From positions 111,535-175,534 of the forward strand of contig NZ_LMFA01000026.1 in the NCBI RefSeq assembly GCF_001426565.1: a stretch of 64,000 nt of DNA. Direction: 5' to 3'. Below, piece after piece: positions 8,328 through 16,706 of this stretch (its first letter is position 1; each line of letters starts with the position of its first letter). Position numbers and translations under genes: made by a program. Under the pieces are notes generated by a model that saw only the letters and a list, made by a program, of their open reading frames with translations, had not been told where the DNA came from and did no database searches. Origin of the DNA: Rhizobium sp. Root482. GTDB lineage: Bacteria; Pseudomonadota; Alphaproteobacteria; Rhizobiales; Rhizobiaceae.

Positions 8328-10175
8328 TCAGTTGGTGCTGAACTTCTTGACTTCGAGGAAATTCACCGCGTTGCCGGTGAAGCGGGCCGTATCGACGGAG
8401 ACGGCAGTGTTCGAGAAGCCTGCCGAATAGACGGTGGTCGGCGAGGCCCGCAGCGTCTTGCTGACGAAGCGCGGTGCCTTGACCGGCTTGGACAGCGTCG
8501 CCATCCGTCCATTCGACAGCGCCCATTCCGAAATGATCTGCCGCGTCAGTTTAGGCTCGGTGCGAACCGAGGAGCGAGCAGCCGCATCGGCCTCTTCCTT
8601 CTTCGGACGCTTGCCCTTGGCCGGAATATCGCTGGTGTTGAAGACGTCTTCGAACACGGCAGCGCGCGCATCGTCGCTGGACTGCGGTGCGAAGGCGGCC
8701 ATCTCCACCGGCCGCTGGGTCGGCGCTGCCAGGGCGACGCGGGTCTCCGCCTGCGCAATGGTGTCGGCAGGTTGCTGTGCCAGTGCCACCGCCTGCGTCT
8801 CGCTACGCTCGGCAAAGGACGGCACGACCACATTGGCATCGGCAACCGCCATCAGGGCTGCCTCGCCCGCCGGCCTCATTGCCGGGACCGGCACGAAGCC
8901 CAGCGCCGCAACATCCTCGTCGAGGACGGCCGCATTCGGATCCGTCGAGGCCATCAGCGTGCCGCTGCCGGCATCGCCGTTCAATCCGCGCTTGCCCAGC
9001 ATCTGCGGCACCGGAATCTGGTAACCTGCAAGATCGGCAAATTCGCCTTCGCCCGTCGCCGGATCGCTCGTTGCGGCGGCCAGCGCATCCGCGGCCGCAT
9101 TGCGCGGCGGCGCGACGAGCGCCACTTCGACGCCGTCGTCAGCCGGCATTTCCTTGAAAGCTGGACGCACGCCCGGCACCGGCGCCGCGACCGATGCCTG
9201 CTCGATCGCATTCTCCACGCCCGGCAGCGATGACGGCGCAGCGGCGACTTCCGTCACCTTGGCGCTTGCGGCCGGCTGCTCGTCAGCGACTTCCATTTTG
9301 CCGCTGGCAATGGCATCGGGTTCTTCATCCTCGTCGCCACCGCCGCCGAACAGCATGGCGAACAGATTGCCCTTGCGCTTGCTGTCGTCCTTGTCGCCAG
9401 AGCCCTTGGCTCCGCCGCCGGCCACCTCGATGGCGCTTGCGCCGACGCGACGCTTGTAGTCGGCAACCGCGACCTGATAGCCCGGCAGGGGCTTACCGTC
9501 GGCCGGCAGGTGCATGGTCTTGCCATCCGGGAACAGGCGCACCAGTTCGTTGCGGTTCATGCGCGGCCAGGCGCGAACCCCGCCGACGTCCAGATGAATG
9601 AAAGGGGAACCGGAGGTCGGATAATAGCCGACGCCGCCGACCTGGAACTTCATGCCGATTTCCCGCACGGTTTTCAGCTTGACGTCGGGCAGGTAGAAAT
9701 CCATCGCCTTGCCGAGCATGTGCTGGCTCTTCTTGGCCACGCCCTTGGAGCGCGACCGTAGCATGCCGTTGGTGGCTGGGGAACGATAGGCGGAGACGAC
9801 GTGGATATAATCGCGCGAGCCGCTCTTCTGATAGACTTCCCAGACGAGATCGAGAAGACGCGGGTCCATCTTCGTCGGCTCGTTGCGACGCCAGTCGCGC
9901 AGGAAACGGTTGATCTGCTGCAAGCCCTTGGCATCATAGCGGCCATTGCGCTTGAAGGTGATCGACGCCTTCTCCTTGGTATGGATGAAATAGAGCTTGA
10001 GCGTACGCGTCTGGCCGGCGGCCTCGACGGGAGGCGCCATGCCGGGGATGACCATGGAAGCGGCGATCAGAAGCGATGCAAGAACGCGCGGCATCTTGAC
10101 GGCAACCGCGGCGCAAAAGCGGTTTATCACGGAGCCGCGAGGCTTCTTGAATCCGAACAAATTTTGCAAACTCAA
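8328..10175 (-). CDS. DUF882 / M15-like secreted protein with long C-terminal tail
   Basis: Exported protein with a DUF882 (peptidase M15-like, YcbK-type) domain, a family thought to act on peptidoglycan. A signal peptide lies at about residues 28-53. The domain spans about 55-220 and contains VVSAYRSPATN, SQHMLGKAMDF and FIHLDVGGVRAW, which supply the His/Asp/His zinc ligands of the M15 fold. Residues beyond about 260 form a long Ala/Pro/Glu-rich, probably disordered tail, making the protein far longer than simple DUF882 members (about 200 residues). The start is uncertain: TTG at 10175 gives the longest form, while GTG at 10130 or ATG at 10094 would leave just the signal peptide. Confidence 0.85.
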   Translation of the reverse strand: MSLQNLFGFKKPRGSVINRFCAAVAVKMPRVLASLLIAASMVIPGMAPPVEAAGQTRTLKLYFIHTKEKASITFKRNGRYDAKGLQQINRFLRDWRRNEPTKMDPRLLDLVWEVYQKSGSRDYIHVVSAYRSPATNGMLRSRSKGVAKKSQHMLGKAMDFYLPDVKLKTVREIGMKFQVGGVGYYPTSGSPFIHLDVGGVRAWPRMNRNELVRLFPDGKTMHLPADGKPLPGYQVAVADYKRRVGASAIEVAGGGAKGSGDKDDSKRKGNLFAMLFGGGGDEDEEPDAIASGKMEVADEQPAASAKVTEVAAAPSSLPGVENAIEQASVAAPVPGVRPAFKEMPADDGVEVALVAPPRNAAADALAAATSDPATGEGEFADLAGYQIPVPQMLGKRGLNGDAGSGTLMASTDPNAAVLDEDVAALGFVPVPAMRPAGEAALMAVADANVVVPSFAERSETQAVALAQQPADTIAQAETRVALAAPTQRPVEMAAFAPQSSDDARAAVFEDVFNTSDIPAKGKRPKKEEADAAARSSVRTEPKLTRQIISEWALSNGRMATLSKPVKAPRFVSKTLRASPTTVYSAGFSNTAVSVDTARFTGNAVNFLEVKKFSTN

Positions 10176-10211
10176 TCCCCGTCGACGGACAAAGCGTCCC
10201 GTGGCAGCTCA

Positions 10212-10259
10212 GATGACTGTCAATTGCGGTGACAGCATGGCAATTATGCCACAGTCATC
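10212..10259. promoter_or_regulatory. inverted repeat upstream of the DUF882 gene
   Basis: Nine-base perfect arms GATGACTGT (10212-10220) and ACAGTCATC (10251-10259) lie 37-84 bases upstream of the longest start of the DUF882 gene, with a smaller hairpin nested inside. Position suggests an operator or leader structure; this is inference. Confidence 0.4.
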
Positions 10260-10351
10260 GGTTATCCTTATAATATAGTGAATGGACCACTAACAAGGTC
10301 TAAACGACGACAGCCGAATACAACGGTTTGGCGCGGATTGTTATCCCTAGC

Positions 10352-11890
10352 TTAAGCGGCCTCACTGAAGGGATCGTCTGGATTTATGCCATAATCCTTG
10401 AGTTTGCGATAAAGCGTCGAGCGTCCTATCCCGAGCTTTCGCGCCACTTGGCTCATCTGCCCGCGATAGAATTTGAGCGCGAAGCGAATCAGTTCTTCCT
10501 CGACATCGGCCAGCTTTCGCACATTGCCGCCGTCATCGACGCTGGCAATGGCATTTTCGGGCTGGTGTTCGGCCGCTTGCGAAGCCGACCTGTCCACTCC
10601 GAAATGTGGATAGACGGGCGGAAGGCGATCGGCCTCGACGACGGGCATTTTCGAAGGCCCGGTTTCTTCCCAGGTGAAACCCGTCTTCTCCGCAACCACA
10701 TAGCCCGGGATCTGGGTGGCGATCTGCGGGAAATCCTTGACCGTCAGTTCCGGTCCCTCGGCCAGCACCACGGCCCGGAAGATCGCATTCTCCAGCTGCC
10801 GGATATTGCCCGGCCAGTCATAGGCGGTCAGAAGCGCCATGGCTCCGCTTGAAACAGATAAAGGTTCCGCCAGCCGCTGTTCCAGCGCAAAACGCTCGAC
10901 GAAGCTGCGCACCAGCACCGGAATATCCTCCTTGCGCCGCCGCAGCGCCGGCATGGCGATCGGAAAGACGTTCAGCCGGTAATAGAGATCCTCGCGGAAG
11001 CGGCCTTCGCGCACCTCGTTGATCAGGTCCTTGTTGGTGGCCGAAATCAGCCGGACATTGACCTTTTGCGGATGGCGGGCGCCGATCGTCTCGATCTCGC
11101 CCTGCTGCACGGCGCGCAGGAGCTTCACCTGGACATCGAGCGGCAGATCGCCGATCTCGTCGAGAAACAGCGTGCCGCCATCCGCATCGGCGAATTTCCC
11201 GACATGTTTTTCGGCGGCGCCGGTAAAGGCGCCCTTCTCGTGGCCGAAGAGAATGCTCTCGACCAGATTATGCGGAATGGCACCGCAGTTGACGGTGATG
11301 AACGGCTTGCTCGCCCGTTCGCTGGCATGCTGGATGGCGCGGGCGACCATTTCCTTGCCGACGCCGGATTCCCCTTCGAGCACGATCGGGATATTCGATT
11401 GCGCCGCGCGGCGCGCGAGATCGAGCACCCGAATCATCGCCGGGCTTGCCGAAACCACGTCGTCGAACCCGACCGAGCCGCCACGCGAGCGCTTGGCCGG
11501 CCGTCCTTTGCCTTCGCGGTGATCGAGTTTCAGCGCATTGGTAAGCGCGACGGAAAGCCGCTCGGGCGAAACCGGCTTGACGACGAAATCGAAGGCACCC
11601 GCCTGCATGGCCAGCACCACCGTCTCGATACCGCCCTGCCCGGTCTGGACGATCACCGGCGTATCGATGCCGCGTTCGGCGACCGCTTCGAGGAAGCCGT
11701 GCCCGTTCATCTCTGGCATCATCAGGTCGAGCAGGATGACGCTGATCAGGCCCCGCTTGCGCTCCAGGATTTCCAGCCCGCTTCGGCCGTTTTCGGCCAG
11801 GTGGGCCACATGTCCCAGGCGTTCGATCATGTTGGTCAGCAGGCGGCGCTGAACCGGATCATCGTCGATCACGAGAATTTGGGATGTCAT
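10352..11890 (-). CDS. sigma54-dependent response regulator (NtrC family)
   Basis: Two-component regulator that activates RpoN promoters by ATP hydrolysis. It has a receiver domain (1-120, phospho-acceptor Asp55 in LLDLMMPEMNG), an AAA+ domain with Walker A GESGVGKE (173-180), the sigma54-contacting GAFTGA loop (220-225) and Walker B LFLDEIGDL, and a C-terminal Fis-type helix-turn-helix (about 470-505, RKLGIGRSTLYRKL). No histidine kinase gene is adjacent, so its partner is encoded elsewhere. Targets are unknown; the sequence is not specific enough to call NtrC, NtrX or DctD. Confidence 0.93.
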   Translation of the reverse strand: MTSQILVIDDDPVQRRLLTNMIERLGHVAHLAENGRSGLEILERKRGLISVILLDLMMPEMNGHGFLEAVAERGIDTPVIVQTGQGGIETVVLAMQAGAFDFVVKPVSPERLSVALTNALKLDHREGKGRPAKRSRGGSVGFDDVVSASPAMIRVLDLARRAAQSNIPIVLEGESGVGKEMVARAIQHASERASKPFITVNCGAIPHNLVESILFGHEKGAFTGAAEKHVGKFADADGGTLFLDEIGDLPLDVQVKLLRAVQQGEIETIGARHPQKVNVRLISATNKDLINEVREGRFREDLYYRLNVFPIAMPALRRRKEDIPVLVRSFVERFALEQRLAEPLSVSSGAMALLTAYDWPGNIRQLENAIFRAVVLAEGPELTVKDFPQIATQIPGYVVAEKTGFTWEETGPSKMPVVEADRLPPVYPHFGVDRSASQAAEHQPENAIASVDDGGNVRKLADVEEELIRFALKFYRGQMSQVARKLGIGRSTLYRKLKDYGINPDDPFSEAA

Positions 11891-12090
11891 GAAGCCTCCT
11901 GCTCGCTGCCTGGAACGCCGAACGTCACGTCATGTGCCGCATCGTGAGAAGCATTCCTTTCACAAAGGCCTGAAAATCCTCTTTTGAGAAAGGCTTGCAT
12001 TTTATCCATTGCCGACGTTAGGTCTCGGGCCCATATCCGCGATCAGATCCGCCGCCGGTCCACGGCGGCACCGGCAAAGAGTGTAGGTTC

Positions 12091-13953
12091 ATGCAGCATC
12101 TTCCGTCTTCCCAGTCCTCCCCGCTCATTGCCCGGGCGACCGCTTCCGCAGCGGCCCATCCGAACGGCCTCGGCGACCTGCCATCCTGGAAACTGGAAGA
12201 TCTCTACGCCTCCCCCACTTCGCCCGATTACCTGGAAGACCTTGCAAAGGCGCAGGCACTGGCACTGACATTCGAGGCCAAATGGAAGGGTCGGCTGGCA
12301 GAGGCGGCGGCACTCTCCGGCGATGAGGGCATCGGTGCCGCCGTGCGGGAATTCGAGGAACTGGAAGACCTGATGGGCAAGATCGGTTCCTTTGCCGGGC
12401 TCACTTATTTCTCCGATACCTCCGACCCGGCCAATGGCAAACTCTATGGCGATGCCCAGTCGAAGCTCACCGACATGGCAGGCCATCTCCTGTTCTTCTC
12501 GCTGGAACTGAACCGCATCGACGATACCGTCATCGATGCAGCCCTTCGGAACGATCCGCTGGCCGCGCATTACAAGCCCTGGATCGTCGATCTGCGCATG
12601 GACAAGCCCTACCAGCTCGACGACCGGATCGAGCAGCTCTTCCTCGAAAAATCCATGACCGGCGCCAGCGCCTTCAACCGGCTGTTCGACGAAACCATGG
12701 CGGCCCTGAAATTCAATATCGACGGCGAGGAATTGCCACTCGAAGTGACGCTTTCCATGCTGCAGGAAGCCGATCCCGCCATCCGCAGGAAGGCGGCCGA
12801 AGCGCTGGCGACGACCTTTAAGGCCAATATCCGCACCTTTACCCTGATCACCAATACGCTCGCCAAGGACAAGGAAATTTCCGACCGCTGGCGCGGCTTC
12901 ACCGATATCGCCGACAGCCGCCATCTGGCCAACCGGGTCGAGCGAGACGTGGTCGATGCCCTGGCCTCCGCCGTGCGCGAAGCCTATCCGCGCCTGTCGC
13001 ATCGCTATTATGCGATGAAGGCCAGATGGCTCGGCATGGAACAGATGGAGTTCTGGGACCGCAATGCGCCGCTGCCGGAAACGCCGACCGCGCTCATCCC
13101 CTGGAGCGAGGCCAAGGAGACGGTGCTTTCAGCCTATCATGGCTTTGAGCCGGAAATGGCCGCCATCGCCCGCCGCTTCTTCGATGGCGGCTGGATCGAT
13201 GCGCCGGTACGGCCCGGCAAGGCGCCCGGCGCCTTTGCGCATCCGACCGTACCATCAGCCCATCCTTACGTGCTCGTCAATTATATGGGCAAGCCGCGCG
13301 ATGTGATGACGCTTGCCCACGAGCTGGGCCATGGCGTGCACCAGGTGCTCGCCGGCGGACAGGGTGCGTTGATGGCCTCGACGCCGCTGACGCTCGCCGA
13401 AACCGCCTCCGTCTTCGGCGAGATGCTGACCTTCCGCGCGCTGCTCGACAAGACGAAGGACAAGCGCGAACGCAAGGCCATGCTCGCCCAAAAGGTCGAG
13501 GACATGATCAACACGGTGGTACGCCAGATCGCCTTCTACGAATTCGAGCGCAAGGTTCATACCGCCCGCAAGGACGGCGAACTGACAGCCGAGGATATCG
13601 GCGAACTCTGGCTGTCGGTACAGGCCGAAAGCCTCGGGCCGGCGATCCGGATTTCCGAAGGATACGAGACCTATTGGGCCTATATCCCGCACTTCATCCA
13701 CTCGCCCTTCTATGTCTATGCCTATGCCTTCGGCGATTGCCTGGTCAATTCGCTCTATGCCGTCTACCAAAAGGCCGAGACCGGCTTTCAGCAGAAATAT
13801 TTCGAGCTTCTGAAGGCCGGCGGCACCAAGCACCATTCCGAACTGCTCGCCCCCTTCGGGCTGGATGCCACCGATCCGTCGTTCTGGGCACAGGGCCTGT
13901 CGATGCTGGAAGGGCTGATCGATGAGCTGGAAGCGCTTGATAAGCAGGTATGA
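12091..13953 (+). CDS. pepF: M3-family oligoendopeptidase (PepF type)
   Basis: Cytoplasmic zinc metallopeptidase that trims oligopeptides. The M3 active site HELGHGVHQ begins at His410, and the third ligand Glu lies downstream in LAETASVFGEM. Preceding helices (residues about 20-330) form the usual lid. The length of 620 fits the PepF clade. It is transcribed divergently from the response-regulator gene across 200 bases, and a palindromic repeat fills the space after it. There is no signal peptide. Confidence 0.93.
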   Translation: MQHLPSSQSSPLIARATASAAAHPNGLGDLPSWKLEDLYASPTSPDYLEDLAKAQALALTFEAKWKGRLAEAAALSGDEGIGAAVREFEELEDLMGKIGSFAGLTYFSDTSDPANGKLYGDAQSKLTDMAGHLLFFSLELNRIDDTVIDAALRNDPLAAHYKPWIVDLRMDKPYQLDDRIEQLFLEKSMTGASAFNRLFDETMAALKFNIDGEELPLEVTLSMLQEADPAIRRKAAEALATTFKANIRTFTLITNTLAKDKEISDRWRGFTDIADSRHLANRVERDVVDALASAVREAYPRLSHRYYAMKARWLGMEQMEFWDRNAPLPETPTALIPWSEAKETVLSAYHGFEPEMAAIARRFFDGGWIDAPVRPGKAPGAFAHPTVPSAHPYVLVNYMGKPRDVMTLAHELGHGVHQVLAGGQGALMASTPLTLAETASVFGEMLTFRALLDKTKDKRERKAMLAQKVEDMINTVVRQIAFYEFERKVHTARKDGELTAEDIGELWLSVQAESLGPAIRISEGYETYWAYIPHFIHSPFYVYAYAFGDCLVNSLYAVYQKAETGFQQKYFELLKAGGTKHHSELLAPFGLDATDPSFWAQGLSMLEGLIDELEALDKQV

Positions 13954-14281
13954 TGTCCTGGGCAGGTAAGGCATATGGAAGCGAGCTTTGCGGATGGCGG
14001 CATGGATCCTCGGGTCAAGCCCGACGATGACGGTTCGTGGAGCTGGCTGCGTGTTCCCTCTTCTCCCCAGCGGGGAGAAGTGCCGAGCGAAGGCGAGGCG
14101 ATGAGGGGGCGCCGGCTGGGCCGGCGCGCGCGGCGATACCACAAGTGGCCTTCGCCCCCCTCATCCGGCCTTTCGGGCCACCTTCTCCCCGCTGGGGAGA
14201 AGAGGCAGCCAGACGCCGCCCCCATCCTCCGTCATCCTCGGGCCTGCCCCGAGTATCCAGACAGCCACAGACGCAAACGGC
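13954..14281. repeat. composite palindromic repeat filling the pepF-pabB interval
   Basis: The 328-bp gap has no gene. Outer arms at 14004-14033 and 14229-14258 are near-complementary (CCTCGGGTCAAGCCCGA type). Inside lie two reverse-oriented copies of a self-complementary TTCTCCCC...GGGGAGAA block at 14061-14079 and 14183-14201, flanking a GC-rich core. The same CTTCTCCCC module recurs at 20389-20415. Confidence 0.8.
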
Positions 14282-15439
14282 ATGACTGACACCGGCCCCT
14301 ATGTTCTCTTCCGCGACGACAGCGAAGACAGGACCACCGTCTTTGCCGAGCCCTCCCGCGTCATCAGTGCACGCACACAGGCCGAATTCTGGCGCGCGCT
14401 GGCGGACATGGAAGCGGCTCAGAGGGCCGGAAAATGGCTGGCCGGCTATATGAGCTACGAAGCGGGCCATCTGTTTGAAAGAAAGCTGGCGCCCTTTGCC
14501 GAGGAAAACCGCCGCACGCCGCTCCTGTCCTTCGGCGTCTTCGACGGGCCTTCGGAAGGCCATCCGCTTTCCAGGCCCCGCCGCCGCGCCGAAAACGAGC
14601 CCTTCATCACCGAGCCGCGCGCCGCCTGGGACTTCGAGGCTTACCGCCAGCGTTTCGACCGGCTGCACCGGCATCTGCGCGAGGGCGATTGCTACCAGGC
14701 CAACCTCACCATGCCAATCCGGGCGCGCTGGAGCGGCGATCCGGCATCCGCCTTCTGGTCACTGATCGAGCGGCAGCCGGTGAAATACGGTGCGCTGGTT
14801 GCGCTCGACGGGCCTATTCTCCTATCACGCTCGCCCGAACTGTTCTTCCGCATCGACAGGGATGGCTGGATCGAGACCCATCCGATGAAGGGCACGGCGC
14901 GGCGCGGCGCGACGCCGGCCGAGGACGAGGCGCTGATCCGCGAAATGCGGGAAGACCCGAAATCGCAGGCCGAAAACCGGATGATCGTCGATCTGCTGCG
15001 CAACGATATATCCCGCATCTGCGAGGTGGGGACGCTCGACGTGCCCAGGCTGTTCGACATCGAGACCTATCCGACCGTGCACCAGATGGTCAGCCATGTC
15101 AGGGCAAAACTTTTGCCGGACATCGGCATCACCCGCATCTTCGAAGCGCTGTTTCCCTGCGGCTCGATCACCGGGGCGCCCAAAATGCGGGCGATGGAAA
15201 TCCTCCACGCTCTGGAAGACGGCCCGCGCGACGCCTATTGCGGATCGATCGGCTTCATCGCACCGGATGGCACGATGCGCTTCAACGTCGCCATCCGCAC
15301 CCTGTCGCTGTTTCCCGGCGGCGAGACCGTCTTCAATGTCGGTGGCGGCATCGTCTTTGATTCCACGGCCGAAGCCGAATATGAGGAATGCCTGCTGAAG
15401 GCTCGTTTCGCCGTCGGCGATACGAGGATCGAGCGATGA
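14282..15439 (+). CDS. pabB: aminodeoxychorismate synthase component I
   Basis: Chorismate-utilising enzyme that, with a glutaminase subunit (PabA), makes 4-amino-4-deoxychorismate for folate. The C-terminal two thirds show the anthranilate/ADC synthase core, including DLLRNDISRICEVG, the TYPTVHQMVS block and CGSITGAPKMRAMEIL, which contains the Pxx(T/S)GAPK motif. The N-terminal part is shorter and divergent, as in other rhizobial PabB proteins. The TGA overlaps the ATG of the next gene (ATGA), matching the functional order PabB then PabC. A class I amidotransferase is not adjacent. Confidence 0.93.
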   Translation: MTDTGPYVLFRDDSEDRTTVFAEPSRVISARTQAEFWRALADMEAAQRAGKWLAGYMSYEAGHLFERKLAPFAEENRRTPLLSFGVFDGPSEGHPLSRPRRRAENEPFITEPRAAWDFEAYRQRFDRLHRHLREGDCYQANLTMPIRARWSGDPASAFWSLIERQPVKYGALVALDGPILLSRSPELFFRIDRDGWIETHPMKGTARRGATPAEDEALIREMREDPKSQAENRMIVDLLRNDISRICEVGTLDVPRLFDIETYPTVHQMVSHVRAKLLPDIGITRIFEALFPCGSITGAPKMRAMEILHALEDGPRDAYCGSIGFIAPDGTMRFNVAIRTLSLFPGGETVFNVGGGIVFDSTAEAEYEECLLKARFAVGDTRIER

Positions 15440-16341
15440 GCGCTTTCCTGCTGATCGAGACCATGCGCTGGGAGCCCGGCATCGGCATCGTCCGCCTGCC
15501 GCTGCACATGGCAAGACTGAAAAAATCGGCCCGGCAACTGGGATTTGCGGGCGCGGATAAGGCGGAGGAAAAACTGGCGCAAGCACTCGCCGAGGTTTTA
15601 CCCCCCTCTGCCCTATCGGGCATCTCCCCCTCAAGGGGGGAGATTGCTGGAGCCGCTCCTTCCGCGAAAGCCCGCCCCGACTTGATCTCCCCCCTCAAGC
15701 TGACCAAGGCGAATGCCGAGAGTTCACCCCCCTCTGTCCTGTCGGGCATCTCCCCCTCAAAGGGGGAGAACGCTGGAGGCGATTCTTCCGCGAAAGCCTG
15801 TTCCAGCTTGATCTCCCCCCTTGAGGGGGAGATGTCGGCCCGGCCGACAGAGGGGGGTGACGCCGCACGGACGAGCACCCTTCGCATCCGCCTCACCCTC
15901 AGCCCCGCCGGCGAGATCGCCGTCACCACCGTGCCCTATTCAGTTCTTCCCGAAAAAACCGTCTGGCGCCTCGCCATCGCCTCGACGCGGCTGTCCTCGC
16001 GAAACATCCTGCTGCGCCACAAGACCAGCCGGCGGGACATCTACGAGGCGGCCCGCAGCGAATACACGACCGCCGACGCCGACGAGGTCCTCCTCCTCAA
16101 CGAAAACGGCGACCCCTGCGAAGGCACCATCACCTCGCTCTTCCTCGATGAAGGCTCCGGCATCCTGAAGACGCCGCCGATTTCGAACGGCCTGCTCGCC
16201 GGCGTCCTGCGCACGGAACTGATCTGCCAGCGCCGCGCCCGCGTCCAGCGCCTGACCCGCGAAGACCTCGGCAAGGGCACCATCTATATGGGCAATTCCC
16301 TGCGCGGCCTGATCAGGGCTCAACTCAGGAAGGAAGATTGA
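15436..16341 (+). CDS. class IV aminotransferase, PabC-like, with in-frame repeat-derived insertion
   Basis: PLP enzyme of fold type IV, most likely 4-amino-4-deoxychorismate lyase given its ATGA overlap with pabB. The catalytic Lys is in LRHKTSRRDIYEAA, and the C-terminal half has DEVLLLNENGDPCEGTITS and PPISNGLLAGVLR. The odd part is residues about 55-142: they are encoded by two copies of a palindromic repeat (15600-15725 and 15724-15862), read in the same frame. They give a low-complexity segment with PPSALSGISPS and later PPSVLSGISPS. Without it the protein would be about 213 residues, the usual size for short class IV homologues. No stop or frameshift arises. The start is 15436, where the overlap places it, not the ATG at 15388. 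Confidence 0.9.
   Translation: MSAFLLIETMRWEPGIGIVRLPLHMARLKKSARQLGFAGADKAEEKLAQALAEVLPPSALSGISPSRGEIAGAAPSAKARPDLISPLKLTKANAESSPPSVLSGISPSKGENAGGDSSAKACSSLISPLEGEMSARPTEGGDAARTSTLRIRLTLSPAGEIAVTTVPYSVLPEKTVWRLAIASTRLSSRNILLRHKTSRRDIYEAARSEYTTADADEVLLLNENGDPCEGTITSLFLDEGSGILKTPPISNGLLAGVLRTELICQRRARVQRLTREDLGKGTIYMGNSLRGLIRAQLRKED
15600..15862. repeat. two direct copies of a palindromic element inside a coding sequence
   Basis: Copy 1 starts at 15600 and copy 2 at 15726, a period of 126 bases (42 codons), about 85-90 percent identical by eye over the first 100 bases. Copy 2 is complete: its ends, TCACCCCCCTCTGTC at the left and GACAGAGGGGGGTGA at the right (15724-15862), are inverted complements, with inner CTCCCCCTCAA/TTGAGGGGGAG arms. 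Copy 1 has lost or changed its right end. Confidence 0.9.
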
Positions 16342-16638
16342 ATGTTCATCCTGTCGCTCACCTACAAGGTCGATCTGGCCGAAGTCGATCGTCACCTGGA
16401 GGCGCATATCGCCTGGCTGAAATCCTTCTATGAGGAAGGCCTGTTCCTTGCCTCGGGGCGAAAGAACCCGCGCACCGGCGGCATTATCCTGGCGCGCGGC
16501 AACCGCCAGCGCATCGATGCCGCCATCGCCTCCGACCCGTTCAGCCTCCACGCCGTCGCGAACTACGCGGTCACCGAATTCTCGGCGACCATGACCATTC
16601 CGGGCCTCGAAATGCTGAAGGACCAGCCCCACGCCTGA
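16342..16638 (+). CDS. YciI family protein
   Basis: Small dimeric ferredoxin-like alpha/beta protein of the YciI family, a fold related to muconolactone isomerase; its reaction is not established here. The domain covers the whole 98 residues, with the conserved HLEAHIAWLKSF helix and a conserved Asp/His pair typical of the family (DRHLEAH and FSLHAVANY). The ATG follows the preceding stop codon directly (TGAATG), so it is the third gene of the pabB unit. A bidirectional hairpin lies just downstream. Confidence 0.88.
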   Translation: MFILSLTYKVDLAEVDRHLEAHIAWLKSFYEEGLFLASGRKNPRTGGIILARGNRQRIDAAIASDPFSLHAVANYAVTEFSATMTIPGLEMLKDQPHA

Positions 16639-16654
16639 CGCGGCATCCACACAC

Positions 16655-16681
16655 GAAAAGCCCGCCGGCGTGACCGGCGGG
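16655..16681 (-). terminator. terminator between YciI and hppD genes
   Basis: Eight-base stem CCCGCCGG/CCGGCGGG (16661-16668, 16674-16681). On the minus strand it is followed by TTTT, so it best serves hppD. Confidence 0.75.
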
Positions 16682-16706
16682 TCGTGAACTTCCTCAGGAT
16701 GCCTGT

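Noticed and set aside
15436..16341. The PabC-like gene as a pseudogene because of the repeats
   Set aside because: The frame is intact across both copies and the catalytic Lys and C-terminal blocks are conserved.
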